From: Onthophagus taurus
Taxonomy: Eukaryota > Arthropoda > Insecta > Coleoptera > Scarabaeidae
Assembly (NCBI RefSeq): GCF_036711975.1
Contig: NC_091973.1
Coordinates: forward strand, 11,346,001-11,410,000
Direction: 5' to 3'
Length of the DNA: 64,000 nucleotides
Shown here in pieces: positions 28,458 through 39,900 of the stretch. How positions within the stretch are numbered: position 1 is the stretch's first letter; every line of letters begins with the position of its first letter. Made by a program: the position numbers and the translations under genes. The notes under the pieces are model-generated. The model was not told where the DNA came from. It did no database searches and saw only the letters and a list, made by a program, of their open reading frames with translations.

Positions 28458-31022
28458 TCACATCAACCAGCCAAGGGATTTTCCAAAGGCTAGGATGTCT
28501 CTCGGAGGTGTGTTCCTGATGCCATCCGTGGTCGGCCATTCCTCTCCAAAGGTCCTCATTCTGAGGTCGGTCAGAGAGGGGCAATCACACAAGATGTGTT
28601 TAACCGTCTCATCGTCCTGCTCGCAGGCTCGACAGAGAGGGGAATCAACAAGCTTCATGTTGTAGAGGTGCTTGTTCACCTTACAGTGCCCCGTGAGGAG
28701 ACCTGTAACTATGCGAAGGGCACATTTATCGAGCCCTACAAAGAACTGAGCTGTTGTTGCTGACGGATATTTCAGCAATTCCTTAGCAAGGTGACAGCCC
28801 GTAACTCTATCCCACCAGTTCAAGAACTTTTTGTGAGTGAAGCGCTTAATCAATTCAATATGAGTAGCTAAGGAAGGGGTGATTATCGGCTCGGGTGCAC
28901 AAAGCGCTCTACCGGCGGCTCTTTTGGCCAGCCTGTCAGCGTGGTTGTTACCCGAGCAACCAGAATGCCCTTTAATCCATTGGATAGCTACGCGATTGTG
29001 TATCGCGGCCTCTTCCAATGCCATATGACAGTCCATAACTAGCCCAGAGGTTATAACTACTCTGCTTAGTGCTAAAACAGATTGTCTACTGTCTGTAAAA
29101 ATAGTAAAACACTTACCCCTCTTCTTGGAATTAATAATAGAGTCAGCGGCAAGTTTAATAGCGGTTAGTTCCGCTTGTTTGACGGTGGTACCTGTTCCTA
29201 AAGGTTCAGAGAGTCGTATCTGAAGGTCATGAGAAAAGACCCCAGCGCCTGCACCATTCCGTCTCCTCGAACCATCAGTGTAGATCTTAAGATCTTTATG
29301 TGTATCTACTGCTGTGGCACTGCTATAGGTTAGGTACTTCTTTGAAAATACATATTCGGCTGGTATGTAGTCCGTTTTACACTCGAGTAAAGGTATGTCG
29401 ACAACGGCTCCCCTCCAGAGTGTCGAACTGCATCCAGCGTCCCCAACTTTCATAATTCCTACTGATTGTAGTCTTAGCATGGTTACCAGCGCCACTTCCT
29501 GAATGTATAAGTTTAGTGGTGGTAAGTTTAACATGACTTCCATGGCCGCGGTGGGGGTTGATCGCAGCGCACCTGTAACATACAAACACGCGAGTCTCTG
29601 TATTCTATTAAGTGCGGTGGTGGCAATGGATTTTGAAGTTCTAGTCCACCAAACCACCGCACCATACGTCAGCATTGGTCTAATTACGGCCGTGTAAATC
29701 CAGAGGGCTATCGTGGGGGACAAACCCCAAGTCCTTCCAACGGCCCTCCGGCACTGGCCGAATGCGACACAAGCCTTATTTACTCTATTTTCTAGGTGGG
29801 ATTTCCACGTTAACTTACTATCTATCGTTAATCCCAAGTACTTAACTTCTGTAGATAGCGTGAGTGGAGTTTTAGCAAGCATTGGCAGTCTATGATTGCC
29901 TATGTTGCGCATGCGTGTAAAAAGAATCATTTCCGTCTTCTTGGGGTTTACAGAAAGAGATTGCTCGTTACACCATTTCTCAATTAGATTGAGTGCTTCC
30001 TGCATCCTTCCAAAGAGTGCATTTACATACTTGCCTCTTATAAGGATTGTCAGGTCATCTGCATAGCCAGTGGTTTTAAAACCGGCTAGATATAGGCGTT
30101 TCATGAGGCTATCCAGGGTGAGATTCCACAAAAGTGGAGATAATACTCCCCCCTGCGGGCAGCCTCTAGTAACTGCCCCCTGAAGGGTGGCCTGACCAGC
30201 CCTCAAATTGACGATTCTTTGTCTTAGAGTGCTCTCAATCCAGCCACAAAGGGCCGGAGGGACGTCATGCTCTAACAAAGCTTCGTTGATTCTGGAGAAG
30301 GTGGTTTTATCAAAAGCGCCTTCAACGTCAATGAAAACCCCCAGGGCGGACTCTTTAAGGTCCAGTGCACCGCTAACAAAACTGATCACTGAGTGAAGAG
30401 CCGTCAGCGTGGACTTTCCCTGGGTGTAAGCATGTTGGTTAGGGTCTAATGGTCTGTTGTGAAGACAAGAGTCCCTGATATAGCGATCGCATAGCCTCTC
30501 CAACGATTTTAATAGAAAGGAAGAGAGGCTAATTGGTCTAAATGACTTCGGATGGAAGTAATCTTGCTTACCCGGTTTTGGTATAAAGTTGACTGTGACG
30601 TCACGCCAACTACCCGGTACATAGCGAAGCGCCAGGCATCCCTGGAAGATTCTCTTCAGGTGCGGTATGAGGTCCTCCAGTCCCCATTGTAATAGGGCCG
30701 GTGCGATCCCATCCGGTCCTGGAGTTTTAAACGGTGAGAACGTATTCACGGCCCATCGTATTTTTTCCTCCTCGCAGATGGTGTTGGCCAGTAGCCATTC
30801 ATCCGCGGTCGGTACGTGGTTGGACTCCTGTTGAAGAGTAGCAAAGTTGTCCGAACCTGAGAAATGAACTGTCATTAGAAGCTGAAGACTTTCTTGAAGG
30901 TTGTCGGTGTAAGAACCGTCACCCTTCTTTAATAAACCAATGCGCCGCTCAGGGCTCGAAACGAGCACCTTCTTCAAGCGGGAGACTTCGCTATAGGAGG
31001 TAATTTCTTCACAAAAACCTCT

Positions 31023-31025
31023 TCA
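31023..31025 (-). other. Premature in-frame TGA in LINE ORF2
   Basis: The minus-strand frame reads AAG CGG GAA GCG TGA and then continues open for more than 850 codons in the same frame without an indel. It is therefore a point nonsense mutation and not a natural end between two proteins. The next in-frame ATG is at 30977, beyond a conserved-looking linker. Confidence 0.9.
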
Positions 31026-32095
31026 CGCTTCCCGCTTCTTCTGACGAATGGTTTTTTTAAATTCTGCCAGCTTGCTCTTGTACAAGTTCCAGTCAGAATC
31101 CATTTTCGAGTTTTTAGCTCTATTAAAGGTAGCCCGCGCCTCCCGTTTAAGTTTGGCGAGTTCGGGGCACCACCAAATGGTTGCACGACCGGACTCAGCC
31201 TCCTTACGGAGGGGGCAAGCCTTTTTATATGATTTAATTAAGGAATCACGTAAAGAGTTCGTGTATTCCTCTACTTCGCAGCTATCAGCTGGTTGCCGTA
31301 ACCCGAGTTTAACCAATAACCCAGATAACGTTGACCTGAATTTATCCACGTCCGTCCTTCTGGGATTGCGACTCAGTTTGGTTCCGATCTTGATGTTCCC
31401 AAGATCAAAGATTATCCATCTGTGGTCCGACATTGAAACGATGTCGGAAACTCGCCAGTTTTGGATTGATTGTGAGATACCCATAGAGGCTAGAGTAATA
31501 TCGATAACCGATTGACCTTTAGCAGTTACAAAGGTCGGTTCTGTGCCTCGATTAAGTATGTCTAGATTACTGCTATATATAAAATCTAAAAGGGTCTTAC
31601 CTCTAGTATTATCCTTCGCACTACCCCAAGCCGTTGAGTGAGCGTTTGAATCGCATCCGATGACGAGATTCCATTTACCTGCCCTGGCGGCTTCGACCAG
31701 ACGTACCAATCCAACGGAAGGAGGCTGGTCCTCAATGGGGAGGTAAACGGATGCCATCATGATATCTGTTTCCTTGCGGTTTACAGTTAAACGTATCCTA
31801 ATTGTCGTAACATCGGTGCCCGTAAACTGGGGCATCACATAGCTCCGAACATGTTTAGGTACATAGATAGCAGTTCGGACTTTTTCGTCGCTGGAACAGC
31901 TGAAAATAGAACCGCTTAAACCACTGAGTCCGCAGACCCTGGATTTATTAACCCAAGGTTCTTGGATCAGTGCGATTACATTGTTCATCATATCGAGGTG
32001 GCGGCAAAGGGTAGCAGTTGCAGCCCTGCTGTGATGCAGGTTGCACTGAACTACCCTTAGCTGGTCACCAACCCCTTGTACATCACCTGTGTCCG

Positions 32096-32099
32096 TCAT
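32096..32099 (-). promoter_or_regulatory. ATGA stop-start overlap between ORF1 and ORF2
   Basis: The ORF2 ATG (32097-32099) overlaps the ORF1 TGA (32096-32098) in the tetranucleotide ATGA. This arrangement is compatible with termination-reinitiation, as shown for the UAAUG junction of the silkworm LINE SART1. The mechanism here is inferred. Confidence 0.8.
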
Positions 32100-33064
32100 T
32101 GCGGTGTAGAGGTGTCCTGCGGGACCTTCTCGTTCTCCCCTGGAGATGGTGAGTCCAGGATGGATTCGTCCAAGGTCTCCATTGCAACTGGAGACATAGG
32201 GTCGGCTTCGAGGTGCACGATGGTCGCGTCGCCCTCTTCAGCAATCGGATCCTCTCCAGATTCCATCTGCTGAGCCTGTTCCCCTAGCTCAGCTTCTTCG
32301 TCCCCTTTCATGGGGTCTTTCAATCTGCTGACACGGGCCTTTAAAGTGTTGAAGAGGTAGCAGATTTTACCTCCGTTCGCCTTTAGCCACTCGGCGTCCT
32401 TCTTCGCAACTCCGAAGACCAACAGACGTCCCTGAGACTTGTCGATCTTCTCGTGGCGGAAGAGGCACCAGTTGGCGATATCCAGGTGTTTATTTTGGCC
32501 CGCCAATACACGTAGAATATCCTCCTGTGATTTGAGGTCTACGTCATACGTCGGGAGCCAAATTTGGACTCTCGACATGGATGGAAGATCAACTTCCTTT
32601 ACGACGCTTAATTTCACGCCTTCTAGGGGCGGAAGCAGCGCCACGTTCGCCTTCAGCCAATCCAACGATGAGTTATCATTGCAGGTGATCTTTAGGATCT
32701 GCCCCACATAAACCATCGAAGAGAAGGTTGGTGTCGGCGTGTTAGTGCCAGGAATGTCGCCACAAATTTGCCCTACGAGCTTATTCGTTAGCTCCATCCT
32801 GATTTTTTCAGCTTCCGCCTCGCTAAGTTTCCCTAGCGGGTTTAGGCCGTTAATCACGGCTACTTTTAGGTGCACTAAAAGTGCATCTTTGTAAGCCGCG
32901 TTACTTTTGGGGTCGGTACTCGATTTACCAGCCCGTTGACCTAGGGCGGTACCCTGCTTCGCCCTCTTCGTCTTCCTCAAAGAGGGTTCAGAAGAGGTGG
33001 CGGACCGTTGCCTCTTAGGTTGCCCCTTTTCCGGCCCTTGGGTGCGAGCATCGCTCCCCCTACA

Positions 33065-33067
33065 TTA
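33065..33067 (-). other. Premature in-frame TAA in LINE ORF1
   Basis: The frame that opens at the ATG at 33325 meets TAA after 86 codons, then stays open in the same frame to the ORF1 end at 32096. No frame change is needed to continue, so a point substitution is the simplest explanation. Confidence 0.8.
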
Positions 33068-33325
33068 CTGCAGGTGTCGAGCTCTAGCTCCCGACGAGCC
33101 AGATCTATGTGGCGCACGGCTGGTCCCCTGGACGGAGGTGGAGGGACCTTTTTCCCTCTCAGAGAGTTCCCTCTCCTTACGCCTCCTTCTATAAGCGGCG
33201 CCTGATTCCCTGCGGGGGCCGGAATATTTCCGTTTACGACGGTGGACTTCAATGAAGCCCTGCCCATCGTCCAACGGGCCCTCCGGGGCGGCTGCCGGTT
33301 CCTGGGTGGTGCTCGTAGAGCTCAT

Positions 33326-33610
33326 CTCCCCTTTTTAGCAGCTAAAACAGCGCGACCGTCCCAAACACGTCGGGCGGTGCACGCGTAGCAGAATGTGAGG
33401 TTAGGTTCTGGTTGTCAGTAATTATCTACGACTTACCCCTGAAATCCTTAACCACTTTACACTTTAGACTAGCTAAAGCCCTTACGCGTGATTTAAGCAC
33501 GGTTAGAACAAGCACAAACTCTTATTTTACGCTAAAAACACACGAAAATCGCGGAGCGAACACAAGAGCGCGTGTGCAATGGCCGCCATCAGATGGCCTC
33601 CTCGTGTTAA
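33326..33610 (-). promoter_or_regulatory. 5' UTR and presumed internal promoter of the LINE
   Basis: About 285 nt between the element's 5' end and the ORF1 ATG. On the minus strand it begins TTAACACGAGGAGGCCATC. Jockey/I-group LINEs normally carry an internal, TATA-less promoter at the extreme 5' end, and the presence of the whole leader suggests this copy is not 5'-truncated. No TATA box or coding potential is evident. Confidence 0.6.
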
Positions 33611-33620
33611 AAAACGTGTT
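33611..33620. repeat. Target-site duplication, right copy (non-LTR element)
   Basis: AAAACGTGTT, identical to 28350-28359. The satellite continues directly with ATTATGACGTTATACGCC. Confidence 0.95.
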
Positions 33621-34256
33621 ATTATGACGTTATACGCCGTTCTGAGCCATGTTTGAACTTTCTATCACTTTTGGTTCCGGTAATTCTGTTGACCATACTT
33701 GTGATATTCAGGCGTCAAATGACATCTAGGAGCAAGTTGGAGATAAAAAACAAAATGTGCCCAAAACGTGATATTATGACGTTATACGCCGTTTTGAGCC
33801 ATGTTTGAACTTTCTATCACTTTTGGTTCCGATAATTCTGCTGACCATATTTGTGATATTCAGACGCCAAATGACATCTTGGAGCATGTTGGAGATAAAA
33901 AACAAAATGTGCCCAAAACGTGATATTATGACGTTATACGCCCTTTTGAGCCATGTTTGAACTTTCTATCACTTTCGGTTCCGATAATTCTGCTGACCAT
34001 ATTTGTGATATTCAGGCGTCAAATGACATCTAGGAGCAAGTTGGAGATAAAAAACAAAATGTGCCCAAAACGTGATATTATGACGTTATACGCCGTTCTG
34101 AGCCATGTTTGAACTTTCTATCACTTTTGGTTCCGATAATTCTGCTGACCATATTTGTGATATTCAGGCGTCAAATGACATCTTGGAGCAAGTTGGAGAT
34201 AAAAAACAAAATGTGCCCAAAACGTGATATTATGACGTTATACGCCCTTTTGAGCC

Positions 34257-36048
34257 ATGTTTGAACTTTCTATCACTTTTGGTTCCGATAATTCTGTTGA
34301 CCATATTTGTGATATTCAGGCGCCAAACGACATCTTGGAGCATGTTCGAGATAAAAAACAAAATGTGCCCAAAACGTGTTATTATGACGTTATACGCCGT
34401 TTTGAGCCATGTTTGAACTTTCTATCACTTTTGGTTCCGATAATTCTGCTGACCATATTTGTGATATTCAGACGCCAAATGACATCTTGGCGCAAGTTGG
34501 AGATAAAAAACAAAATGTGCCCAAAACGTGATATTATGACGTTATACGCCGTTCTGAGACATGTTTGAACTTTCTATCACTTTTCGTTCCGGTAATTCTG
34601 TCGACCATATATTTGATATTCAGATGCCAAATGTCACATTGGAGCATGTTGAAGATAAAAAACAAAATGTGCCCAAAACGTGATATTATGACGTTATACG
34701 CCGTTCTGAGCCATGTTTGAACTTTCTATCACTTTTGGTTCCGATAATTCTGCTGACCATATTTGTGATATTCAGGCGCCAAATGACATCTTGGAGCATG
34801 TTGGAGATAAAAAACAAAATGTGCCCAAAACGTGATATTATGACGTTATACGCCGTTTTGAGCCATGTTTGAACTCTCTATCACTTTTGGTTCCGATAGT
34901 TCTGCTGACCATATTTGTGATATTCAGACGCCAAATGACATCTTGGAGCAAGTTGGAGATAAAAAACAAAATGTGCCCAAAACGTGATATTATGACGTTA
35001 TACGACGTTCTGAGCCATGTTTGAACTTTCTATCACTTTTGGTTCCGATAATTCTGCTGACCATATTTGTGATATTCAGACGCCAAATGACATCTTGGAG
35101 CAAGTTGGAGATAAAAAACAAAATGTGCCCAAAACGTGATATTATGACGTTATACGACGTTCTGAGCCATGTTTGAACTTTCTATCACTTTTGGTTCCGA
35201 TAATTCTGCTGACCATATTTGTGATATTCAGACGCCAAATGACATCTTGGAGCAAGTTGGAGATAAAAAACAAAATGTGCCCAAAACGTGATATTATGAC
35301 GTTATACGCCGTTCTGAGCCATGTTTGAACTTTCTATCACTTTTGGTTCCGATAATTCTGCTGACCATATTTGTGATATTCAGGCGCCAAATGACATCTT
35401 GGAGCATGTTGGAGATAAAAAACAAAATGTGCCCAAATCGTGATATTATGACGTTATACGCCGTTTTGAGCCATGTTTGAACTTTCTATCACTTTTGGTT
35501 CCGGTAATTCTGTTGACCATATATTTGATATTCAGGCGCCAAATGACATCTTGGAGCATGTTGGAGATAAAAAACAAAATGTGCCCAAAACGTGATATTA
35601 TGACGTTATACGCCCTTTTGAGCCATGTTTGAACTCTCTATCACTTTTGGTTCCGGTAATCCTGTCTACCATATTTGTGATATTCAGGCGTCAAATGACA
35701 TCTTGGAGCAAGTTGGAGATAAAAAACAAAATGTGCCCAAAACGTTATATTATGACGTTATACGCCGTTCTGAGCCATGTTTGAACTTTCTATCACTTTC
35801 GGTTCCGATAATTCTGCTGACCATATTTGTGATATTCAGGCGCCAAATGACATCTTGGAGCATGTTGGAGATAAAAAACAAAATGTGCCCAAAACGTGAT
35901 ATTATGACGTTATACGCCGTTTTGAGCCATGTTTGAACTTTCTATCACTTTCGGTTCCGATAATTCTGTTGACCATATTTGTGATATTCAGACGCCAAAT
36001 GACATCTTGGAGCATGTTGGAGATAAAAAACAAAATGTGCCCAAAACG
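34257..36048. repeat. Duplicate of the satellite left of the LINE (7693-bp offset)
   Basis: Sequence from 34257 corresponds to sequence from 26564 with a 7693-bp offset. After subtracting the 5261-bp insertion (element plus duplication) the spacing is 2432 bp, or 16 monomers. Shared private variants include TTGGCGCAAGTTGG, GTTCCGATAGTTCTG at the matching place and GGTAATCCTGTCTACC (about 27962 and 35655). From about 36000 the offset becomes 7997 bp (304 bp more), showing two extra monomers in this copy. Confidence 0.75.
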
Positions 36049-37460
36049 TGATATTATGACGCTATACGCCGTTCTGAGCTATGTTTGAACTTTCTATCAC
36101 TTTCGGTTCCGATAATTCTGCTGACCATATTTGTGATATTCAGGCGCCAAATGACATCTTGGAGCATGTTGGAGATAAAAAACAAAATGTGCCCAAAACG
36201 TGATATTATGACGTTATACGCCCTTTTGAGCCATGTTTGAACTTTCTATCACTTTCGGTTCCGATAATTCTGTTGACCATATTTGTGATATTCAGGCGCC
36301 AAACGACATCTTGGAGCATGTTGGAGATATAAAACAAAATGTGCCCAAAACGTGTTATTATGACGTTATACGCCGTTCTGAGCCATGTTTGAACTTTCTA
36401 TCACTTTTGGTTCCGGTAATTCTGTTGACCATACTTGTGATATTCAGGCGTCAAATGACATCTAGGAGCAAGTTGGAGATAAAAAACAAAATGTGCCCAA
36501 AACGTGATATTATGACGTTATACGCCGTTCTGAGCCATGTTTGAACTTTCTATCACTTTCGGTTCCGATAATTCTGCTGACCATATTTGTGATATTCAGG
36601 CGCCAAATGACATCTTGGAGCATGTTGGAGATAAAAAACAAAATGTGCCCAAAACGTGATATTATGACGTTATACGCCGTTTTGAGCCATGTTTGAACTT
36701 TCTATCACTTTCGGTTCCGATAATTCTGTTGACCATATTTGTGATATTCAGACGCCAAATGACATCTTGGAGCATGTTGGAGATAAAAAACAAAATGTGC
36801 CCAAAACGTGATATTATGACGCTATACGCCGTTCTGAGCTATGTTTGAACTTTCTATCACTTTCGGTTCCGATAATTCTGCTGACCATATTTGTGATATT
36901 CAGGCGCCAAATGACATCTTGGAGCATGTTGGAGATAAAAAACAAAATGTGCCCAAAACGTGATATTATGACGTTATACGCCCTTTTGAGCCATGTTTGA
37001 ACTTTCTATCACTTTCGGTTCCGATAATTCTGTTGACCATATTTGTGATATTCAGGCGCCAAACGACATCTTGGAGCATGTTGGAGATATAAAACAAAAT
37101 GTGCCCAAAACGTGTTATTATGACGTTATACGCCGTTCTGAGCCATGTTTGAACTTTCTATCACTTTTGGTTCCGGTAATTCTGTTGACCATACTTGTGA
37201 TATTCAGGCGTCAAATGACATCTAGGAGCAAGTTGGAGATAAAAAACAAAATGTGCCCAAAACGTGATATTATGACGTTATACGCCGTTTTGAGCCATGT
37301 TTGAACTTTCTATCACTTTTGGTTCCGATAATTCTGCTGACCATATTTGTGATATTCAGACGCCAAATGACATCTTGGAGCATGTTGGAGATAAAAAACA
37401 AAATGTGCCCAAAACGTGATATTATGACGTTATACGCCCTTTTGAGCCATGTTTGAACTT
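35940..37460. repeat. Tandem 5-monomer unit (760 bp), two copies
   Basis: The 312-bp dimer at 36233-36544 recurs at 36993-37304, 760 bp away. Its preceding and following variants recur too: GAGCTATG, CGCTATACG, the rare GAGATATAAAAC, and CATACTTG with ATCTAGGAGC. Both copies match the satellite that flanks the LINE insertion and so serve as unoccupied-site references. Confidence 0.88.
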
Positions 37461-38029
37461 TCTATCACTTTCGGTTCCGATAATTCTGCTGACCATATTT
37501 GTGATATTCAGGCGTCAAATGACATCTAGGAGCAAGTTGGAGATAAAAAACAAAATGTGCCCAAAACGTGATATTATGACGTTATACGCCGTTCTGAGCC
37601 ATGTTTGAACTTTCTATCACTTTTGGTTCCGATAATTCTGCTGACCATATTTGTGATATTCAGGCGTCAAATGACATCTTGGAGCAAGTTGGAGATAAAA
37701 AACAAAATGTGCCCAAAACGTGATATTATGACGTTATACGCCCTTTTGAGCCATGTTTGAACTTTCTATCACTTTTGGTTCCGGTAATTCTGTCGACCAT
37801 ATTTGTGATATTCAGGCGTCAAATGACATCTTGGAGCATGTTGGAGATAAAAAACAAAATGTGCCCAAAACGTGATATTATGACGTTATACGACGTTCTG
37901 AGCCATGTTTGAACTTTCTATCACTTTTGGTTCCGATAATTCTGCTGACCATATTTGTGATATTCAGACGCCAAATGACATCTTGGAGCAAGTTGGAGAT
38001 AAAAAACAAAATGTGCCCAAAACGTGATA

Positions 38030-39900
38030 TTATGACGTTATACGCCGTTCTGAGACATGTTTGAACTTTCTATCACTTTTCGTTCCGGTAATTCTGCCGA
38101 CCATATATTTGATATTCAGATGCCAAATGTCACATTGGAGCATGTTGAAGATAAAAAACAAAATGTGCCCAAAACGTGATATTATGACGTTATACGCCGT
38201 TCTGAGCCATGTTTGAACTTTCTATCACTTTTGGTTCCGATAATTCTGCTGACCATATTTGTGATATTCAGGCGCCAAATGACATCTTGGAGCATGTTGG
38301 AGATAAAAAACAAAATGTGCCCAAAACGTGATATTATGACGTTATACGCCGTTTTGAGCCATGTTTGAACTCTCTATCACTTTTGGTTCCGGTAATTCTG
38401 TCGACCATATTTGTGATATTCAGGCGTCAAATGACATCTTGGAGCATGTTGGAGATAAAAAACAAAATGTGCCCAAAACGTGATATTATGACGTTATACG
38501 CCGTTCTGAGCCATGTTTGAACTTTCTATCACTTTTGGTTCCGATAATTCTGCTGACCATATTTGTGATATTCAGGCGTCAAATGACATCTTGGAGCAAG
38601 TTGGAGATAAAAAACAAAATGTGCCCAAAACGTGATATTATGACGTTATACGCCCTTTTGAGCCATGTTTGAACTTTCTATCACTTTTGGTTCCGATAAT
38701 TCTGCTGACCATATTTGTGATATTCAGACGCCAAATGACATCTTGGAGCAAGTTGGAGATAAAAAACAAAATGTGCCCAAAACGTGATATTATGACGTTA
38801 TACGCCGTTCTGAGACATGTTTGAACTTTCTATCACTTTTCGTTCCGGTAATTCTGCCGACCATATATTTGATATTCAGATGCCAAATGTCACATTGGAG
38901 CATGTTGAAGATAAAAAACAAAATGTGCCCAAAACGTGATATTATGACGTTATACGCCGTTCTGAGCCATGTTTGAACTTTCTATCACTTTTGGTTCCGA
39001 TAATTCTGCTGACCATATTTGTGATATTCAGGCGCCAAATGACATCTTGGAGCATGTTGGAGATAAAAAACAAAATGTGCCCAAAACGTGATATTATGAC
39101 GTTATACGCCGTTTTGAGCCATGTTTGAACTCTCTATCACTTTTGGTTCCGGTAATTCTGTCGACCATATTTGTGATATTCAGGCGTCAAATGACATCTT
39201 GGAGCATGTTGGAGATAAAAAACAAAATGTGCCCAAAACGTGATATTATGACGTTATACGCCGTTCTGAGCCATGTTTGAACTTTCTATCACTTTTGGTT
39301 CCGATAATTCTGCTGACCATATTTGTGATATTCAGGCGTCAAATGACATCTTGGAGCAAGTTGGAGATAAAAAACAAAATGTGCCCAAAACGTGATATTA
39401 TGACGTTATACGCCCTTTTGAGCCATGTTTGAACTTTCTATCACTTTTGGTTCCGGTAATTCTGTCGACCATATTTGTGATATTCAGGCGTCAAATGACA
39501 TCTTGGAGCATGTTGGAGATAAAAAACAAAATGTGCCCAAAACGTGATATTATGACGTTATACGACGTTCTGAGCCATGTTTGAACTTTCTATCACTTTT
39601 GGTTCCGATAATTCTGCTGACCATATTTGTGATATTCAGACGCCAAATGACATCTTGGAGCAAGTTGGAGATAAAAAACAAAATGTGCCCAAAACGTGAT
39701 ATTATGACGTTATACGCCGTTCTGAGACATGTTTGAACTTTCTATCACTTTTCGTTCCGGTAATTCTGCCGACCATATATTTGATATTCAGATGCCAAAT
39801 GTCACATTGGAGCATGTTGAAGATAAAAAACAAAATGTGCCCAAAACGTGATATTATGACGTTATACGCCGTTCTGAGCCATGTTTGAACTTTCTATCAC
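38030..39900. repeat. 5- and 6-monomer local duplications marked by CTGCCGACC
   Basis: The private variant ATTCTGCCGACC (usually CTGTCGACC) occurs at 38094, 38854 and 39766. The spacings are 760 bp and 912 bp (5 and 6 monomers). The surrounding monomer order matches, so this is a very local and recent expansion. Confidence 0.82.

Larger units (their letters stand above)
28458..32099 (-). pseudogene. LINE ORF2: endonuclease / reverse transcriptase / RNase H / CCHC, one in-frame stop
   Basis: One frame runs from an ATG at 32099 to a TGA at 28458, about 1213 codons, broken once by TGA at 31023-31025. The first part (358 residues) is an APE-like endonuclease. Visible active-site residues are N20 (QCNLHHS), E47 (QEPWV), D150/N152/H154 (CDSNAHS), D200 (VIDITL) and S224-D225-H226. 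The second part, numbered from the first ATG after the break (30977), shows the fingers motif TPGPDG near 85-90, FIDVEGAFD at 215-223, PQGGVLSP at 274-281 and catalytic YADD at 305-308. RNase H residues follow at D568, E603, D629, H671 and D681, then a C-terminal CX2CX8HX4C knuckle at 782-799. Its role is to nick the target and copy the element RNA in place. The start overlaps the ORF1 stop in ATGA. The stop falls in the linker between endonuclease and RT, where relatives often have Trp, so TGG to TGA is the likely lesion (inference). All catalytic residues are otherwise present. Confidence 0.93.
32096..33325 (-). pseudogene. LINE ORF1 (DUF4780-like nucleic-acid-binding protein), one in-frame stop
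   Basis: The frame from ATG at 33325 to TGA at 32096 is 410 codons, interrupted by a single TAA at 33065-33067. The first 86 residues are basic and low-complexity (Arg/Lys-rich, then Ser/Gly/Arg). After the break comes a second basic stretch. A globular region follows from about codon 145 to 332, with the pattern of DUF4780: a WLKANV segment, VQIWLP, a QNKHLDIANW segment and LVFGV. The acidic C-terminus (about codons 335-409) is rich in Glu, Asp and Pro. No CCHC knuckles are present, unlike many LINE ORF1 proteins. Known insect LINE ORF1 proteins coat element RNA in ribonucleoprotein particles; that role is inferred here. No ATG opens the second part promptly, so this copy probably cannot make full-length ORF1. 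Confidence 0.82.
28360..33610 (-). mobile_element. Non-LTR (LINE) retrotransposon, nearly full length, ORFs interrupted
   Basis: A 5.25-kb unit with no satellite similarity, read on the minus strand. In order it has a 5' UTR (about 285 nt), ORF1, ORF2 (endonuclease, reverse transcriptase, RNase H, CCHC), a 3' UTR of about 98 nt and a tetranucleotide tail. It is bounded by a perfect 10-bp target duplication. Removing the element plus one duplication copy restores satellite that matches two unoccupied paralogues at 36233-36544 and 36993-37304. The combination of an APE-type endonuclease, an RNase H and a DUF4780-like ORF1 places it in the I/Jockey/LOA/R1 assemblage of insect LINEs. LOA- or I-like is my best guess, because R1 elements usually lack RNase H. 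Two in-frame stops, one per ORF, make it a pseudo-autonomous copy. The extra AA at 33609-33610 may be element sequence or untemplated bases. Confidence 0.95.

Noticed and set aside
28342..28665. Plus-strand 107-codon frame across the LINE 3' junction
   Set aside because: It runs across the satellite/LINE boundary antisense to ORF2 and has no domain; a shadow frame.
32977..33267. 96-codon frame overlapping the start of LINE ORF1
   Set aside because: It is in another frame from the DUF4780-like part and is Pro/Gly/Arg-rich. The overlapping 33325 frame is collinear with ORF1 and explains the region better.
33400..33420. Telomere-like GAGGTTAGGTTC in the LINE 5' UTR
   Set aside because: Only about one and a half TTAGG units; consistent with chance.
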